From Bufo bufo (taxonomy: Eukaryota > Chordata > Amphibia > Anura > Bufonidae), in contig NC_053390.1 in assembly GCF_905171765.1 (NCBI RefSeq), positions 211,983,359-212,047,358 of the forward strand: a stretch of 64,000 nt of DNA, written 5' to 3'. Positions 33,797-45,016 of this stretch are shown here, piece after piece. The position numbers and the translations under genes are program-made. The notes under the pieces are model-generated. The model saw nothing but the letters and a program-made list of their open reading frames with translations. It was not told where the DNA came from and did no database searches. Within the stretch, counting starts at the first letter, position 1; every line of letters begins with the position of its first letter.

Positions 33797-34538
33797 TAGG
33801 GCTGAAACGATGATTCGATTGAATCAAGTAATTCGACAAATTTTTGGCATCGAGGATTCGTTTGTGTCATGTGACCATGGAGCGGGAGTGAAGCGCTTGC
33901 TATTACTTACCGCTCCGTGGTCACCCGCCGGCCCGTACCGTGCTGCACTAGATCCTGACACATTGTCAGGTCATAGTGCACCTAAGCACGCACTATGCCC
34001 AGACGCTATGTGACGTCAGGATCCAGTGCAGCACGCGGAGAAGAAGAGGAAGGAGCTGTGGAGCTGCGCCCCTACAGGAAAAGTAAGTATTTTATTTCAC
34101 TGGCGCTGGGGACATGGCACTGAAGGGGGACAGCCGGCAATGGATGGCATGGAGGGGCAGATGGGAGTGGGGGACATGGAGGGGCTGCTCTGATGGCACT
34201 GGAGGACTGGGGGACATGGAGGGGCTGCTCTGGTGGCACTGGGGGACATGGAGGGGCTGCTCTGGTGGCACTGGGGGAGTGGGGGACATGGCAATGGATG
34301 GCATGGAGCTGAAGGCACTGGGGGAACGGAGCTGATGGCACTGGGGGAACTGATGCACTTGGGCTGGTCGCACAGGGGGGAACGAAGGGTGTTGGGGACT
34401 GATGGCAGGGGTCTGATGAATTTTTATAAAGGAAAACAGTCTATTAATAAATTTTTTCTTATTAGATTATTCGATTAATCGTAAAAAATAAATCGATAGA
34501 ATACTTGATTACTGAAATAATCGTTTACAGCAGCCCTA
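33797..34538 (+). mobile_element. Non-autonomous hAT element, copy 2
   Basis: TAGGGCTG and CAGCCCTA are perfect ends, with the 8-bp duplication CATTCAGG at 33789-33796 and 34539-34546. The outer 150-180 bp match copy 1 (27773-28827, inverted), including ATCGAGGATTCGTTTGTGTC and TTATTAGATTATTCGATT. The interior is a short minisatellite in place of the GC-rich region of copy 1. The insertion is about 300 bp upstream of the SH2B3 exon. Confidence 0.95.
34110..34370 (+). repeat. GGGGGACATGGAGGGGCTGC minisatellite inside hAT copy 2
   Basis: Units of about 40 bp (GGCACTGGGGGACATGGAGG GGCTGCTCTGGT) are repeated irregularly. The open frames here on both strands come from the repeat. Confidence 0.8.
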
Positions 34539-35097
34539 CATTCAGGTACTAAACTATGAAGTGAAATGCATTACATTAAGTTCGGGTATGATAGAGAGTT
34601 AGATCTCCTCCTCAAAAAAAATATAAAAAGTTTATAGGGTACATACATGTTATTGCTCCTTTGTGCAATGGTACCACTGTTTCCCAGCCTATGAAATATA
34701 ATACAAAATATTAAGTAGTGAACAAAAAGGGCTGTTTCAATAAACATATGAATATACAAAAAGAGGAAATTCTAGAATATCAAACCAAAAACAAAAGCTT
34801 TACTTCTTAATATGGTAAAGGGGTTCTCTGGCCTAATTAAATAATTAATGGCCAGCAGGACTGTGTTAAAAAAATATATAATATTAAATAAATAAAAAAA
34901 TAATAGGGTCAATCCATTACTGTGCCATGGCTCCCTGCCATCCACTTTGGACTGGAAGTGACGGAGACGCATTCTTTAATTGGGCCTAACAAGACTATTT
35001 TATGAAATGGCAATAAGGAATATAAAAAAAGTGATATATGTTGGGGTCCAACAAATGGGTGTTTTTCCCCAGTGGAGAGGGAGCTACACATGGAAAG

Positions 35098-35375
35098 TCA
35101 CTCTCCATTTAAAGGCTGTCAGCAGATTTTCACTTCCTGGCCCTGCCAAGCAAAGTGCAGAGGGCACAGCAGTTGCAGAGAGAGCAGGGCCTCTAGGAGT
35201 AATGACAACGCCCCCGTTGCTCCTAGATGCTTATTTGCATGTATTAAAACATCAATTATCTCAACAACGCGGGCACAGATGAATATGGGCCCAACACAGA
35301 TGCTTTCAGCTGCCAAGCACAAATGTAACAGGTCAGCCAGTGTCATAGGTACAAATCTGCTGACAGATGCCCTTT
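35098..35375. repeat. Dispersed repeat, member 1
   Basis: GCAGTTGCAGAGAGAGCAGG, ACGCCCCCGTTGCTCCTAGA, ATGCTTTCAGCTGCCAAGC and CTGCTGACAGATGCCCTTTA occur in the same order at about 60480-60780. It starts near TTTAAAGGCTGTCAGCAGAT and is thus a foldback with CTGTCAGCAGATTT-type ends. Confidence 0.8.
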
Positions 35376-35696
35376 ACCCCGGGTTCACACCTGAGCGTTC
35401 TGAAAGGAGCGCTCTGTATGCGCGATTGTACGGGCGTTTACAAGCGCGCATACAGAGACAAGCGAACACACATTGTCGCGCGTTCCCGAAAGTCTATGTA
35501 CGGGAACGCGCGACAAACTCACAAAAAACCGCTCAAGTACTTGTTTGAGCGTCGGGCGTTTTACAGCGCGATCGTACGCGCTGTAAAACGCCCAGGTGAG
35601 AACCATTCCCATAGGGAAGCATTGGTTTCTCCTTGTTGAGCGTTTTACAGCGCATAGGAACGCGCTGTAAAACGCTCAGGTGTGAACTGGGTCTTA
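35376..35696. repeat. Foldback repeat with GGGTTCACACCTGAGCGTT ends
   Basis: CCGGGTTCACACCTGAGCGT is mirrored by ACGCTCAGGTGTGAACTGGG. The interior alternates GCGCGATTGTACGGGCG-type and AACGCGCGACAA-type segments, together with TTTTACAGCGC and its complement. It directly follows the repeat at 35098-35375. Confidence 0.85.
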
Positions 35697-36958
35697 AAGA
35701 ACTGGACGTTACAGAAACTTCCAAATGCTGTTACATGGAGGCATCAGTCACTCAGATTTACTTCAATCCCGCTCACTGCATGCAATTTCACCTCACTACT
35801 GAGCACAAAAAAAAAAAAATATTTGATTTTTCTGTCCTGAAATATCGCATGGAACCAGACAATAGGAGTATCATGAGAATAATTTTTAAAGTCAGCTTTG
35901 CAGGAGTCTGTGCTGCCATAATTTGCGCCAAATTTATGAAATGTTGCACAATGTTTCATAAATCTGGTGCATCAGTCCAGCGTTACTCCCTTTTAAACAC
36001 CACCCCACACCTTTACTGATGAACTTTTTAAAGTGTTGCAGTTGATAAGTTTGGCTATGTAAACCCTCTGGGGCTTTTTTATTTTATTATTTTTTTTAAT
36101 GATTGCATTTTAATAATTTTTCAACTGGTCTTTATTAGAAAATATTCAGCAGCTTTGTCATAAAGGGTTAACCGTGAGAATCGTACTTTCATTTTCGCTT
36201 TTTTTGTGGACATCTAATAGCCCTCATCTCTAAATTACTAATAGCTCAAAAACACTTATTTAAGACACAGAAAATATTTGAGCTATGAGTGTCTATAAGG
36301 TCACAGATCAGGGTTAAGGTGCTGAGCTGCCTGACGGAATACAGTAAAAATACACAGCATGCTACTAGAGAGTCTCAAGACTGTACAGGGAAAGGGGCTC
36401 AATATTTGTTTTATAAAGCCCAATTGAAAAAATTATTTTTAGCTCAAAATTAGTCCAATGCAATAATAAATAAATAAAAAAAAAGCCCCCTAAGGAGTCC
36501 ATAGCCTTTTAAATCAGCTTTACACTTTTCCAAACCTTAGTGGGTGGTGTAAAAATGCAAAATGTTTACATTTATTCCACAAATAAGCCCAAAAAGTGCC
36601 AAACACTGTTTTACAACTTTCTGAAGAATTCTGAAGTGGGCTTTAAAATTCTCTCCAATGATTTTTAAGGCCAGTCTCTGATGATGAATTGACTACTGGA
36701 ATCACGCTCTGTGTTGGAGCATGATTTCCTGGCTTGAACTCTGCTGCCCAACCTGATGATTTGTACTGACTCCATTCAGTGCAATTCATTATAGCTAATG
36801 TCAGCCAGTACTAGAACTCATAATGCTATGAGGCCCCATTACAACAGCAGAATTCAGGCCAGGAAATCACGTTCCCACGCGGAGCGCGTCTCTCTCGGTC
36901 AAGTCGCTCGTCTGAGACAGGCGTCAAGTGAATCTACTCTTAGAAATGGGCCCATTGC
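35697..36958. other. Non-coding sequence, decayed repeats only
   Basis: A decayed Harbinger-like segment lies at about 35920-36050 (GCGCCAAATTTATGAAATGT ... CATAAATCTGGTGCATC). Nothing else was recognised. Confidence 0.5.
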
Positions 36959-37225
36959 TTAAGGCTCCATTCACATGTCCGCAAATGGGTCCGCATCCGT
37001 TCCGCAATTTTGCGGAACGGGTGCGGACCCATTCATTTTCTATGGGGACGGAATGGATGCGGATGTGGAGCGCACCCCCGATCTTCAGGTCCGCAGCTCC
37101 GCAAAAGATAGAACATGTCCTATTCTTGTCCGCAGCTTGCGGACAAGAATAGGCATTTCTAGAGGGGTGCCGGGCGGGTGTGTTGCGGATCCGCAACACA
37201 TCACGGACGTGTGAATGGAGCCTAA
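36959..37225. repeat. Foldback repeat with AAGGCTCCATTCACATGTCC ends
   Basis: AAGGCTCCATTCACATGTCCG is mirrored by CGGACGTGTGAATGGAGCCT. AACATGTCCTATTCTTGTCC and GCGGACAAGAATAGG mark the same subfamily as 24513-24780. Confidence 0.87.
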
Positions 37226-37569
37226 ACCAAGTTCATATGTTAAACATATATTAAATATTATATATTAAAAGCACAGTAAAAATGTATAAAAAATAAATAT
37301 TACAGCAATTTCTTTTAATCCTCCTCCTTTGGTCTTACTTTGAGTCATATTACAAAATAAAACAAATATATACTGTAAAGAAATCTTCCATTTGTGTCTC
37401 AGGAGATCATCCATCTCCCCCATCCTCCTCACTCCTCCTGGTAGAGACAACTGGCATCAGACACCTCCTCCCCCTTTGCCCTGCTTGCAGAAGAACACAG
37501 TTTGGGACAGCCAGGGTAGTCTCGTTTGCCCGGGAGATGCAGACAAACAGGCCGCGTTTCCCAGACCAA

Positions 37570-37934
37570 TCACGGTCATGTGAATGGGCCCTTAGGCTGT
37601 GTTCAAACTGTTCTTGTGCACAATGCCTGCTGTCGAATGGACACATCCGCACTTAAAACTACATGTAAAAATACACATGCTGCTGACGTGGACCCACTGA
37701 CTCGAATGGGTCCACGATCTGCAAGATATGACCAAAGATAGGACTTAACCTGTCTTTTGCAGAGCGGAGGCACGGATTGGAAGACCACTATGAAGCACTT
37801 CCATGGGCGTTCGTGTATCAGTGCCTCCGCACCCCAAAAAGATAGAACATGTTGCCAGTGCCCGTGCATTGTGGACAGCTATTTGCGGTCTGCAGGACGG
37901 GAGCGGAGTCATTACACTCGTGGGCATGAGCCCT
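37570..37934. repeat. Foldback-family pieces: a right end followed by a decayed copy
   Basis: CACGGTCATGTGAATGGGCC at 37570 is an isolated right terminus. TTAGGCTGTGTTCAAACTG at 37592 starts another copy that runs to about 37934 (GTGGGCATGAGCCCTCATC). The latter is more diverged than its neighbours. Confidence 0.6.
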
Positions 37935-38369
37935 CATCTTGAGGTACACTTTTAATACAGCTGGATGTGCAAAAAACTACACTATTTCATACATAAAAAA
38001 TGGCTGTGTTTAGATAACTCTAGTCTACAGGCTCATTGGCATAAAAGTTAAGAAAACACATCCTGCATTGGGCCCAAACGCAGTGTAAACACCGCCTTAC
38101 TCACTCATTTCTGTTTTTAATATTGTAGGAATATACAATATGCCTTTTAACAGGAAACACATGTCAGTTGAGAAATGAAAAACATAAAGTTAGTACATTA
38201 ATACACACTATGTATTTGTGCGTTGGCTTAGCTCCCATGAGACAACACTTCATCGATATTGCATCAACCAGAGAAAACATGCCAACGTGGGCGTTTAAGC
38301 CTGTTGATAACATTCTAAGTATTATCAATGCAAACACTGGAAATAAACCAAAAAGAGAATGCTCTACCG

Positions 38370-38371
<2 letters not shown>

Positions 38372-38418
<47 letters not shown>

Positions 38419-38430
38419 GAGAGAGAGAGA
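38372..38430. repeat. GA microsatellite
   Basis: (GA)n, interrupted once by CAGACA. Confidence 0.93.
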
Positions 38431-38824
38431 TTTAGGCTTTCCTTATATCACAGCATGGGTAGCTACCAAGTCACTTTAATTCTTAGATTACAGATCAAGC
38501 TCAACCATAGATGAAGAAACTGCTGGTGCACCCAACATTGTACAGTGTGAGGTTTCCCACTGACTAGAGAACAGCAAACCTGAAGAGCCTTACATGTGTC
38601 TTCAAATGTCTAACAGGGAGAATCCCACCTCTAAATTTTCCATAGTTCAGCATCTATACACTAATGGACAGTGCCACGCGCATGCAATGTCAGCTGTCAT
38701 CTGCGTCTCCTCTGCTCTGTGTCTGTTCTCCTGAAAAGGGAGGTAAGTAAATCAAAGCAGAACGCGAACTGTGCGGTCACCGGTGATCCGCAATAAGAAT
38801 GAATGATATTCTTTGACATATAAA

Positions 38825-38880
38825 AGCAATGCGTTTCAAGGGCGAATTGCTCTCTTCGTCAGGCAAACATTGCATATAGA
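38825..38880 (-). ncRNA. Hammerhead-like core motif (degenerate), minus strand
   Basis: The minus strand reads GCAATGTTTGCCTGACGAAG, then a 14-base insert, then CTTGAAACGCATTGC. CTGACGA and GAAAC are the two core boxes of a hammerhead ribozyme, and GCAATG/CATTGC could pair outside them. Stem II pairs poorly and there is no clear cleavage triplet, so this is probably a dead remnant or a resemblance only. Confidence 0.25.
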
Positions 38881-39184
38881 AAACAAGTTCGTAAATAAAT
38901 TCTACATTTTTGGTTCAGCAGCTGAAACATCACTATTATCCAACACTTGTGCTTACAAATTACATTCTCTCAGCACATCGTTGCTAAAATAATTGCAAGT
39001 AGTGAACAATTACTGGTCAAATGATACAATTTTAATTATTTCAAGACAAGTTATCCCCTATGGAAAAAGTAGCAATGTACAAATATCACACAGAAACCCA
39101 CACACTGTTTTCTGGAATTGCCCTCAAATATGTGTGCCTTGACAAAGCTAGACAAAAGAAAAAGATGGCTCACACAGTACAAAG

Positions 39185-39642
39185 TTAGGCTACTTTCACA
39201 CTGGCGTCTTGATCTCAGTTTGTGAGATCCGTTCACGGATCTCACAAGCGGTCCAAAACGGATCAGTTTAGCCCTTAATGCATTCTGAATGGATAAGGAT
39301 CTGCTCAGAACGCATCAGTTTGGCTCCGTTTCGTTTCCATTCCGCTTTAAAGGCGGACGTTTTGGCGTCCGTCTGACGAAACTGAGCCAAACGGATCCGT
39401 CCTATCACACAATGTAAGTCAATGGGGACAGATCCGTTTTCACAGACACAATCTGGCACAATAGAAAATTAATCCGTCCCCCATTGACTTTCAATGGTGT
39501 TCAAGACAGATCCGTTTTGGCTATGTTAAAGATAATGCAAACGGATCCGTTCTGAATGGATGCATGCAGTTGTATTATCTGAACGTATGCATTTGTGCAG
39601 ATCCATGACGGATCCGCACCAAACGCGAGTGTGAAAGTAAGG
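39185..39642. repeat. Foldback repeat with TTAGGCTACTTTCACACTGG ends
   Basis: TTAGGCTACTTTCACACTGG is mirrored by CGAGTGTGAAAGTAAGG. GGATCCGT, ATGCATTCTGAATGG and TTGACTTTCAATGG phrases fill the inside. A fresh left terminus of the same type starts at 39638. Confidence 0.85.
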
Positions 39643-39654
39643 CTACTTTCACAC

Positions 39655-39700
39655 CTGCCGACGAAGCTGAGGCGAAACGCGCGTCAGGTTCCTATCCTGA
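39655..39700 (+). ncRNA. Hammerhead-like motif beside CGAAACGCGCGTC
   Basis: GCCGACGAAGCTGAGGCG followed by AAACGCGCGTCAGG has the layout of a minimal hammerhead: a CYGACGA box, a short GC hairpin, GAAA, a very short CGCG stem, and GTC as a possible cleavage site. Similar motifs in Penelope-like retroelements work as dimers. The CTGA box has C for T, and the flanking stem is weak, so activity is doubtful. Confidence 0.3.
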
Positions 39701-40317
39701 CCTGTGCCTGCTATTTCCACCTTCCATCATGTCTTGTGGTATGCCTTGATTTTGATCATTAGTTATTTGCTAGGCTCCTCAGTATTCTTTATTATAGGCT
39801 ATGTGAATTGTTATCTTTTGAGGGTCTAACCTTTCCCTCTATCATTATATTCTAGCCTTTGCTTAAATCTTCTTCTGACAGATTTTTGAGTTGAGCCCTG
39901 TTTGGTGACCATGCATCAGGATGATGACTGTATGTTTTACACTTAGTAACAGCAACATTATTAAAGGGGTCGTCCGAGTTATTTTTTTGTTCTATGTTCC
40001 TAACTGGGCATATATAACAGCTTTCCAATTAACTCACTTTATCTCCAGTGGCTGGTTTCTCAGATTTCACTGAGGGTCACATGACCTGTGATGTCAGCTT
40101 CTCTCCCTGCTCTGATAAACTTCGTTTACAAGCCTGTAAACGAGACGTCACTGTGCTGGCCACGCCCCCCTTTACTGCCGCCTGCTCTCTCCCCTAGGAT
40201 TCTTAACCCCTTCAGCTGCACACACTGGGTATCTGCAGCAGTGACAATTCTGGGCACAGGAGCTGAAGGACTAGAGAGAGCATTGTACAAGAAGGTAGGG
40301 GGAAGATCCTGTGTGTA

Positions 40318-40620
40318 TTAGCAGTGTCATACAGCTGGGACTTGTAGTTCTATACATACAACATGCTGCTGAGTCTCCCAGCAGGCAGACATGTCACTTA
40401 GGGCAGTATACTTGTATTCACTCCCTTAGCAGTGTCATTATACAGCTGGGACTTGTAGTTCTACACATACAACATGCTGCAGAGTCTCTCAGGGCAGCTC
40501 TTGTATTCACTCCCTTAGCAGTGTCATACAGCTGGGACTTGTAGTTCTATACATACAACATGCTGCTGAGTCTCCCAGCAGGCAGACATGTCACTCAGGG
40601 CAGCACTTGTATTCACTCCG
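40318..40620. repeat. ~85-115-bp tandem repeat, three copies
   Basis: AGCAGTGTCATACAGCTGGG ACTTGTAGTTCTATACATAC AACATGCTGC recurs at about 40320, 40427 and 40517. The middle copy lacks the CAGGCAGACATGTCAC part. Confidence 0.9.
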
Positions 40621-41144
40621 TAGTAGTGCAGGGGGAGGGGCAAAGATTGTTTTTATTGCAAGTAAACAAAGGGCCAGAAGAGAACCAGGGAAATGAGGAA
40701 ATAGATTTATTTTTTTTGCATAAAACTTGCTTAGCTTAGGCTACTTTCACACTTGCGTTCGGGGTTCCGCTTGTAAGTTCCGTTTGAAGGCTCTCACAAG
40801 CGGCCCCGAACGGATCCGTACAGCCCCAATGCATTCTGAGTGGATGCGGATCCGCTCAGAATGCATCAGCCTGGCACCGTTTGGCCTCGGAACGCTCAGC
40901 AGGCGGACACCCGAACGCAGCTTGCAGCGTTTTGGTGTCCGCCTGGCCGTGAGGAGCCAAACTGATCCGTCCAGACTTACAATGCAAGTCAATGGGGATG
41001 GATCCGTTTGACGTTGACACAATATGGTGCAATTGCAAACGGATCCGTCCCCCATTGACTTTCTATGTAAAGTCAGGAGTCCCTATTAATATACCATCAG
41101 ATCGGAGTTTTCTCCAATCCGATGGTATATTTTAACTTGGAGCG

Positions 41145-42540
41145 TCCCTATCACCATGGGAACGCCTCTATGTTAGAATATACCATCGGATTTGAGTTAG
41201 ATCGTGAAACTCAGATCCAACAGTATATTCTAACACAGAGGCGTTCCCATGGTGATGCTTCAAGTTAGAATATACTAAAAGAACTGTGTACATGACTGCC
41301 CCCTGCAGACCCCCCCCCTGTATCTAACTCATTGGTGGCCAGTGCGGCCCCCCCCTCCCTCCCCTGTATTTAACTCATTGGTGGCCAGTGCGGCCCCCCC
41401 TCCCTCCCCTGTATTTAACTCATTGGTGGCCAGTACGGCCGGCCCCCCCTCCCTCCCCTGTATTTAACTCATTGGTGGCCACTACGGCCGCCCCCCCCTC
41501 CCTCCCTCCCCTGTATTTAACTCATTGGTGGCCAGTTCGGCCGGCCCCCCCTCCCTCCCTCCCTCGTATTTAACTCATTGGTGGCCGGTCCCCCCTCCCT
41601 CCCCCCCCTGTATTTAACTCATTGGTGGGCCAGTGCGGCCGGCCCCCCCTCCCCCCCTAATTAAAATGACCGACCCCCCATCATTGGTGGCAGCGGAGAG
41701 TTCCGATCGGAGTCCCAGTTTAATCGCTGGGACTCCGATCAGTAACCATGGCAACCAGGACGCTACTGCAGTCCTGGCTGCCATGGTTACTTAGCAATTT
41801 TAGAAGCATTATACTTACATGCGATGTCTCTGACCGGCCGGGCGCTCCTCCAACTGGTAAGTGAAAGGTCTGTGCTATAAGCAATGCGCCGCACAGACCT
41901 TTCACTTACCAGTAGGAGGAGCGCCCGGCCGGTCAGAGACATCGCATGTAAGTATAATGCTTCTAAAATTGCTAAGTAACCATGGCACTCCGATGGTTAC
42001 CGATCGGAGTCCCAGCGATTAAACTGGGACTCCGATCGGAACTCTCCTCTGCCACCAATGATGGGGGGGGTCAGTCATTTTAATTAGGGGGGAGGGGGGC
42101 CGGCCGCACTGGCCACCAATGAGTTAAATACAGGGGAGGGAGGGGGGGCCGGCCGCACTGGCCACCAATGAGTTAAATACAGGGGCGGGAGGGAGGGAGG
42201 GGGGGCCGGCCGCACTGGCCACCAATGAGTTAAATACAGGGGAGGGAGGGGGGGCCGGCCACACTGGCCACCAATGAGTTAAATACAGGGGAGGGAGGGA
42301 GGGGGGGCCGCACTGGCCACCAATGAGTTAAATACAGGGGAGGGATGGGGGGTCTGCCGGCTGCTGCCTGGCAGCACCTGCCGTGCAGCAGGGGGCAGTC
42401 ATGTACACAGTTCTTTTAGTATATTCTAACTTGAAGCGTCCCCATCACCATGGGACCGCCTCTGTGTTAGAATATACTGTCGGATCTGAGTTTTCACGAA
42501 GTGAAAAATCAGATCTGAAAAAACCAGTTATGCAGACGGA
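41145..42540. repeat. 1.4-kb palindrome with C-rich/G-rich arms, innermost of the nest
   Basis: The arms are about 650-690 bp, centred near 41883 (GGTAAGTGAAAGGTCTGTG and CACAGACCTTTCACTTACC). The left arm carries about six units of CATTGGTGGCCAGTGCGGCC plus a CCCCCCTCCCTCC run, and the right arm carries their reverse complement. Towards the centre each arm holds a GC-rich double hairpin (CCGATCGGAGTCCCAG ...). Unit numbers differ between the arms, so the arrays changed after the palindrome formed. Confidence 0.87.
41703..41790. repeat. GC-rich module, second copy
   Basis: CCGATCGGAGTCCCAG, CTGGGACTCCGATC, AACCATGGCAACCAGGACGC and CCTGGCTGCCATGGTTA parallel 6188-6276. A partial inverted copy lies at 41975-42045 in the other arm. 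Confidence 0.85.
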
Positions 42541-42962
42541 TCCGTTCTGAACGGATGCAAGAGTTTGCATTATAGGAGCGGATCCGTCTGTACAGACACC
42601 AGACGGATCCGCTCCGAACGCAAGTGTGAAAGGTAGCCTTAGTTATACTGTATATTGCTGCCCATCAGATTTTCAGTGCTATATATTTTTTTTTTCATAA
42701 CTCGGACAACCCCTTTAATGTTGCTTCATGCAGAATCACCTTGATAGATACCACCTGTATACCCGACATGTCTGCCATCTTTTGGTGGGTGACAGCGGCA
42801 TAGGCCAGTGGATTGCGGCATCCACCTTTCTGCTGTTTCTCTACTTTGTCATTTTTAGTGTTTTATAAATCATGATATGACTATTATAATTAAATAAACT
42901 ATATTTTTGGAATATTTGGGCATTCTTTTTGTTGTTTGTTCTTCAACAACATTATAGGTTTA

Positions 42963-43395
42963 TACTTTCACACCTGCGTTCGGTGCGGATCCGTCTTGTA
43001 TCTGCACAGACGGATCCGCACCGATAATGCAAACGCTTGTATCTGTTCAGAACGGATCCGTTTGCATTATTCTTTCAAAAAAAAAGTCTAAGTCAAAACG
43101 GATCCATCCTGACTTACATTGAAAGTCAAAGGGGGACGGATCCGTTTTCAATTGCACCATATTGTGTCAGTGAAAACGGATCCGTCCCCATTGACTTACA
43201 TTGTAAGAAAGCAGCGTTTTGGGGTCCGCCTCAAAAGCGGAACGGAGACCAAAAGCAGCCAAACTGATGCATTCTGAACGGATCCTTATCCATTCAGAAT
43301 GCATTGGGGCTGAACTGATCCGTTTTGGGCCGCTTGTGAGAGCCCTGAAACGGATCTCACAAGCGGACCCAGAAACGCCAGTGTGAAAGTAGCCG
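42963..43395. repeat. Foldback repeat with CTTTCACACCTGCGTTCGG end
   Basis: CTTTCACACCTGCGTTCGG at the left and ACGCCAGTGTGAAAGTAGCC at the right are partly complementary. ACGGATCCGT occurs repeatedly, with AATGCAAACG and TGACTTACATTG phrases. Confidence 0.82.
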
Positions 43396-43620
43396 AAACC
43401 TTACCCCGAAGACCAGACACCTACCGTTTTTGGTGGTCCTGATTGAGGTAAAATACTCCACACACTGATAATGCAGTTGTATAATACCTTTATAGACAAG
43501 ATGCTCTCATAGTCACATAAGGCAGAACTTGGAGGACAGCATTATGTCTTCTAAGATGAAGAGGAGGAGAAGAGCAATAAATCAAGTGACCTGTGTCAAT
43601 TCAGCAAAGGTTTCCAAGTC

Positions 43621-44337
43621 TTAGGCTGGTTTCACACGGGCGTTGCGGGAAAAGGTGCGGGTGCATTGCGGGAACATGTGTGATTTTTCCGCGCGAGTGC
43701 AAAACATTGTAATGCGTTTTGCACGCGCATGAGAAAAATTGGCGTGTTTGGTACCCAAACCCGAACTTCTTCACAGAAGTTCGGGTTTGGTTTAGGTATT
43801 CTGTAGATTGTATTTTTTTCCCTTATAACATGGTTATAAGGGAAAATAATAGAATTCTTAATACAGAATGCATAGTAAAATAGGGCTGGAGGGGTTAAAA
43901 AAAAAAATTATAATAATTTAACTCACCTTAATCCAATTGATCTCGCAGCCGGCATCTCTTCTGTCTTCTTCTTTGCTGTGCACAGGAATAGGACCTTTGA
44001 TGACGTCACTGTGCTCATCACATGGTCCAATAACATGGTTCACACCATGGTGAGGGACCATGTGATTGGACGTCACCACAGTCCTTAGCCGGCAGCGTCA
44101 ACATTACAGAAGAAGACGAGAGATCCGCAACTACGCGATCAAGTGGACTCGGTGAGTTAATTTTATTTATTTATTTTTAACCCCACCATCACTATTTTAC
44201 TTTGCATTCTGTATTCAGAATGCTATTATTTTCCTTTATAACCAGGTTATAAGGGAAAATAATACAGATCGGGTCCCCAGCCCGATCGTCTCCTAGCAAC
44301 CATGCGTGAAAAATCGCCCGTGTGAAAGGGGCCTTAG
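43621..44337. repeat. Foldback repeat with TTAGGCTGGTTTCACACGGGCG ends
   Basis: TTAGGCTGGTTTCACACGGG is mirrored by CCCGTGTGAAAGGGGCCTTA. Inside, CCCTTATAACATGGTTATAAG is a hairpin in the left half and recurs near 44240. The centre (ACCATGTGATTGGACGTCAC) is AT/GC mixed and mirrors TGACGTCACTGTGCTCATCA weakly. The left half matches the truncated copy at 8742-9290. Confidence 0.85.
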
Positions 44338-45016
44338 GAAATGGACTTTGAGTGATTTTCCCCAGTTAGAAATTTTCTTAAGAGCCTACATATCTGACGG
44401 GTCTTATTAATCCATTCACTGAGAGTTGGAGGGTCTGTCAGCATGATCAACCCAAATAAACCAGGCATATTGCCTGGTAGGGTTGATCATGCTGAGTAAA
44501 ATTATATATTTCTTTTGTTTGTATCTTAAATGTCTGTTGAGAAATGTTTTTCTTTTTTGGAGCACCTACCGGGCTGATTTAGGTCTTGGCACTGCTTACG
44601 TCCCTCGTGGCTCAGTAACACTACCCCTAACCTTTGGTTAACCGGGCTAGTCGAGATTAACCCTGTCGTCTCATGCTGCTGTGCCACCAATATTAACTGT
44701 AAATCATCGGTGTCAGTGTGTTCAAGAAAGTCATTCATTCTACCGGAATGACCTATTCTGAAGACATTTAAATGGAGCTTTGTAAAATAAAAGAATACAA
44801 TTCTGTCTTGGCATTGGACCCTTCGTATGGCTGCGCTGTAGTTTCCCTGCATACCTGATGGTCGGGGGCGCTGATACGCGAATGGAGAAAACAGTGAATG
44901 AATCATAGCGCTGAGCCAGCACTTCATCCTCTTTGTCCTCATGCTCAGTGTGGGTCCCCAGAGGATGGATGAGCCATCTATCATAAAGTGATAAACCATC
45001 AATATGCCATGGATCT
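44338..45016. other. Non-coding sequence with a short hairpin
   Basis: CAGCATGATCAACCC at about 44439 pairs with GGGTTGATCATGCTG at 44481, with CAGGCATATTGCCTG in between. The minus-strand frame at 44526-45002 resembles no protein that I know. Confidence 0.5.

Larger units (their letters stand above)
40735..42648. repeat. Large foldback repeat with TTAGGCTACTTTCACACTTGC ends
   Basis: TTAGGCTACTTTCACACTTG is mirrored by CAAGTGTGAAAGGTAGCCTT. The outer parts (40735-41080 and 42520-42648) are ordinary GGATCCG-rich members of the family. The inner part is another palindrome (41145-42540). Confidence 0.85.
39961..42718. mobile_element. TTAA-flanked element, outermost of a three-level nest
   Basis: TTAAAGGGGTCGTCCGAGTT at the left is mirrored by AACTCGGACAACCCCTTTAA at the right (one mismatch), with TTAA at both edges. 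It contains a three-copy tandem repeat and, inserted near its right end, the foldback element at 40735-42648. Confidence 0.87.
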
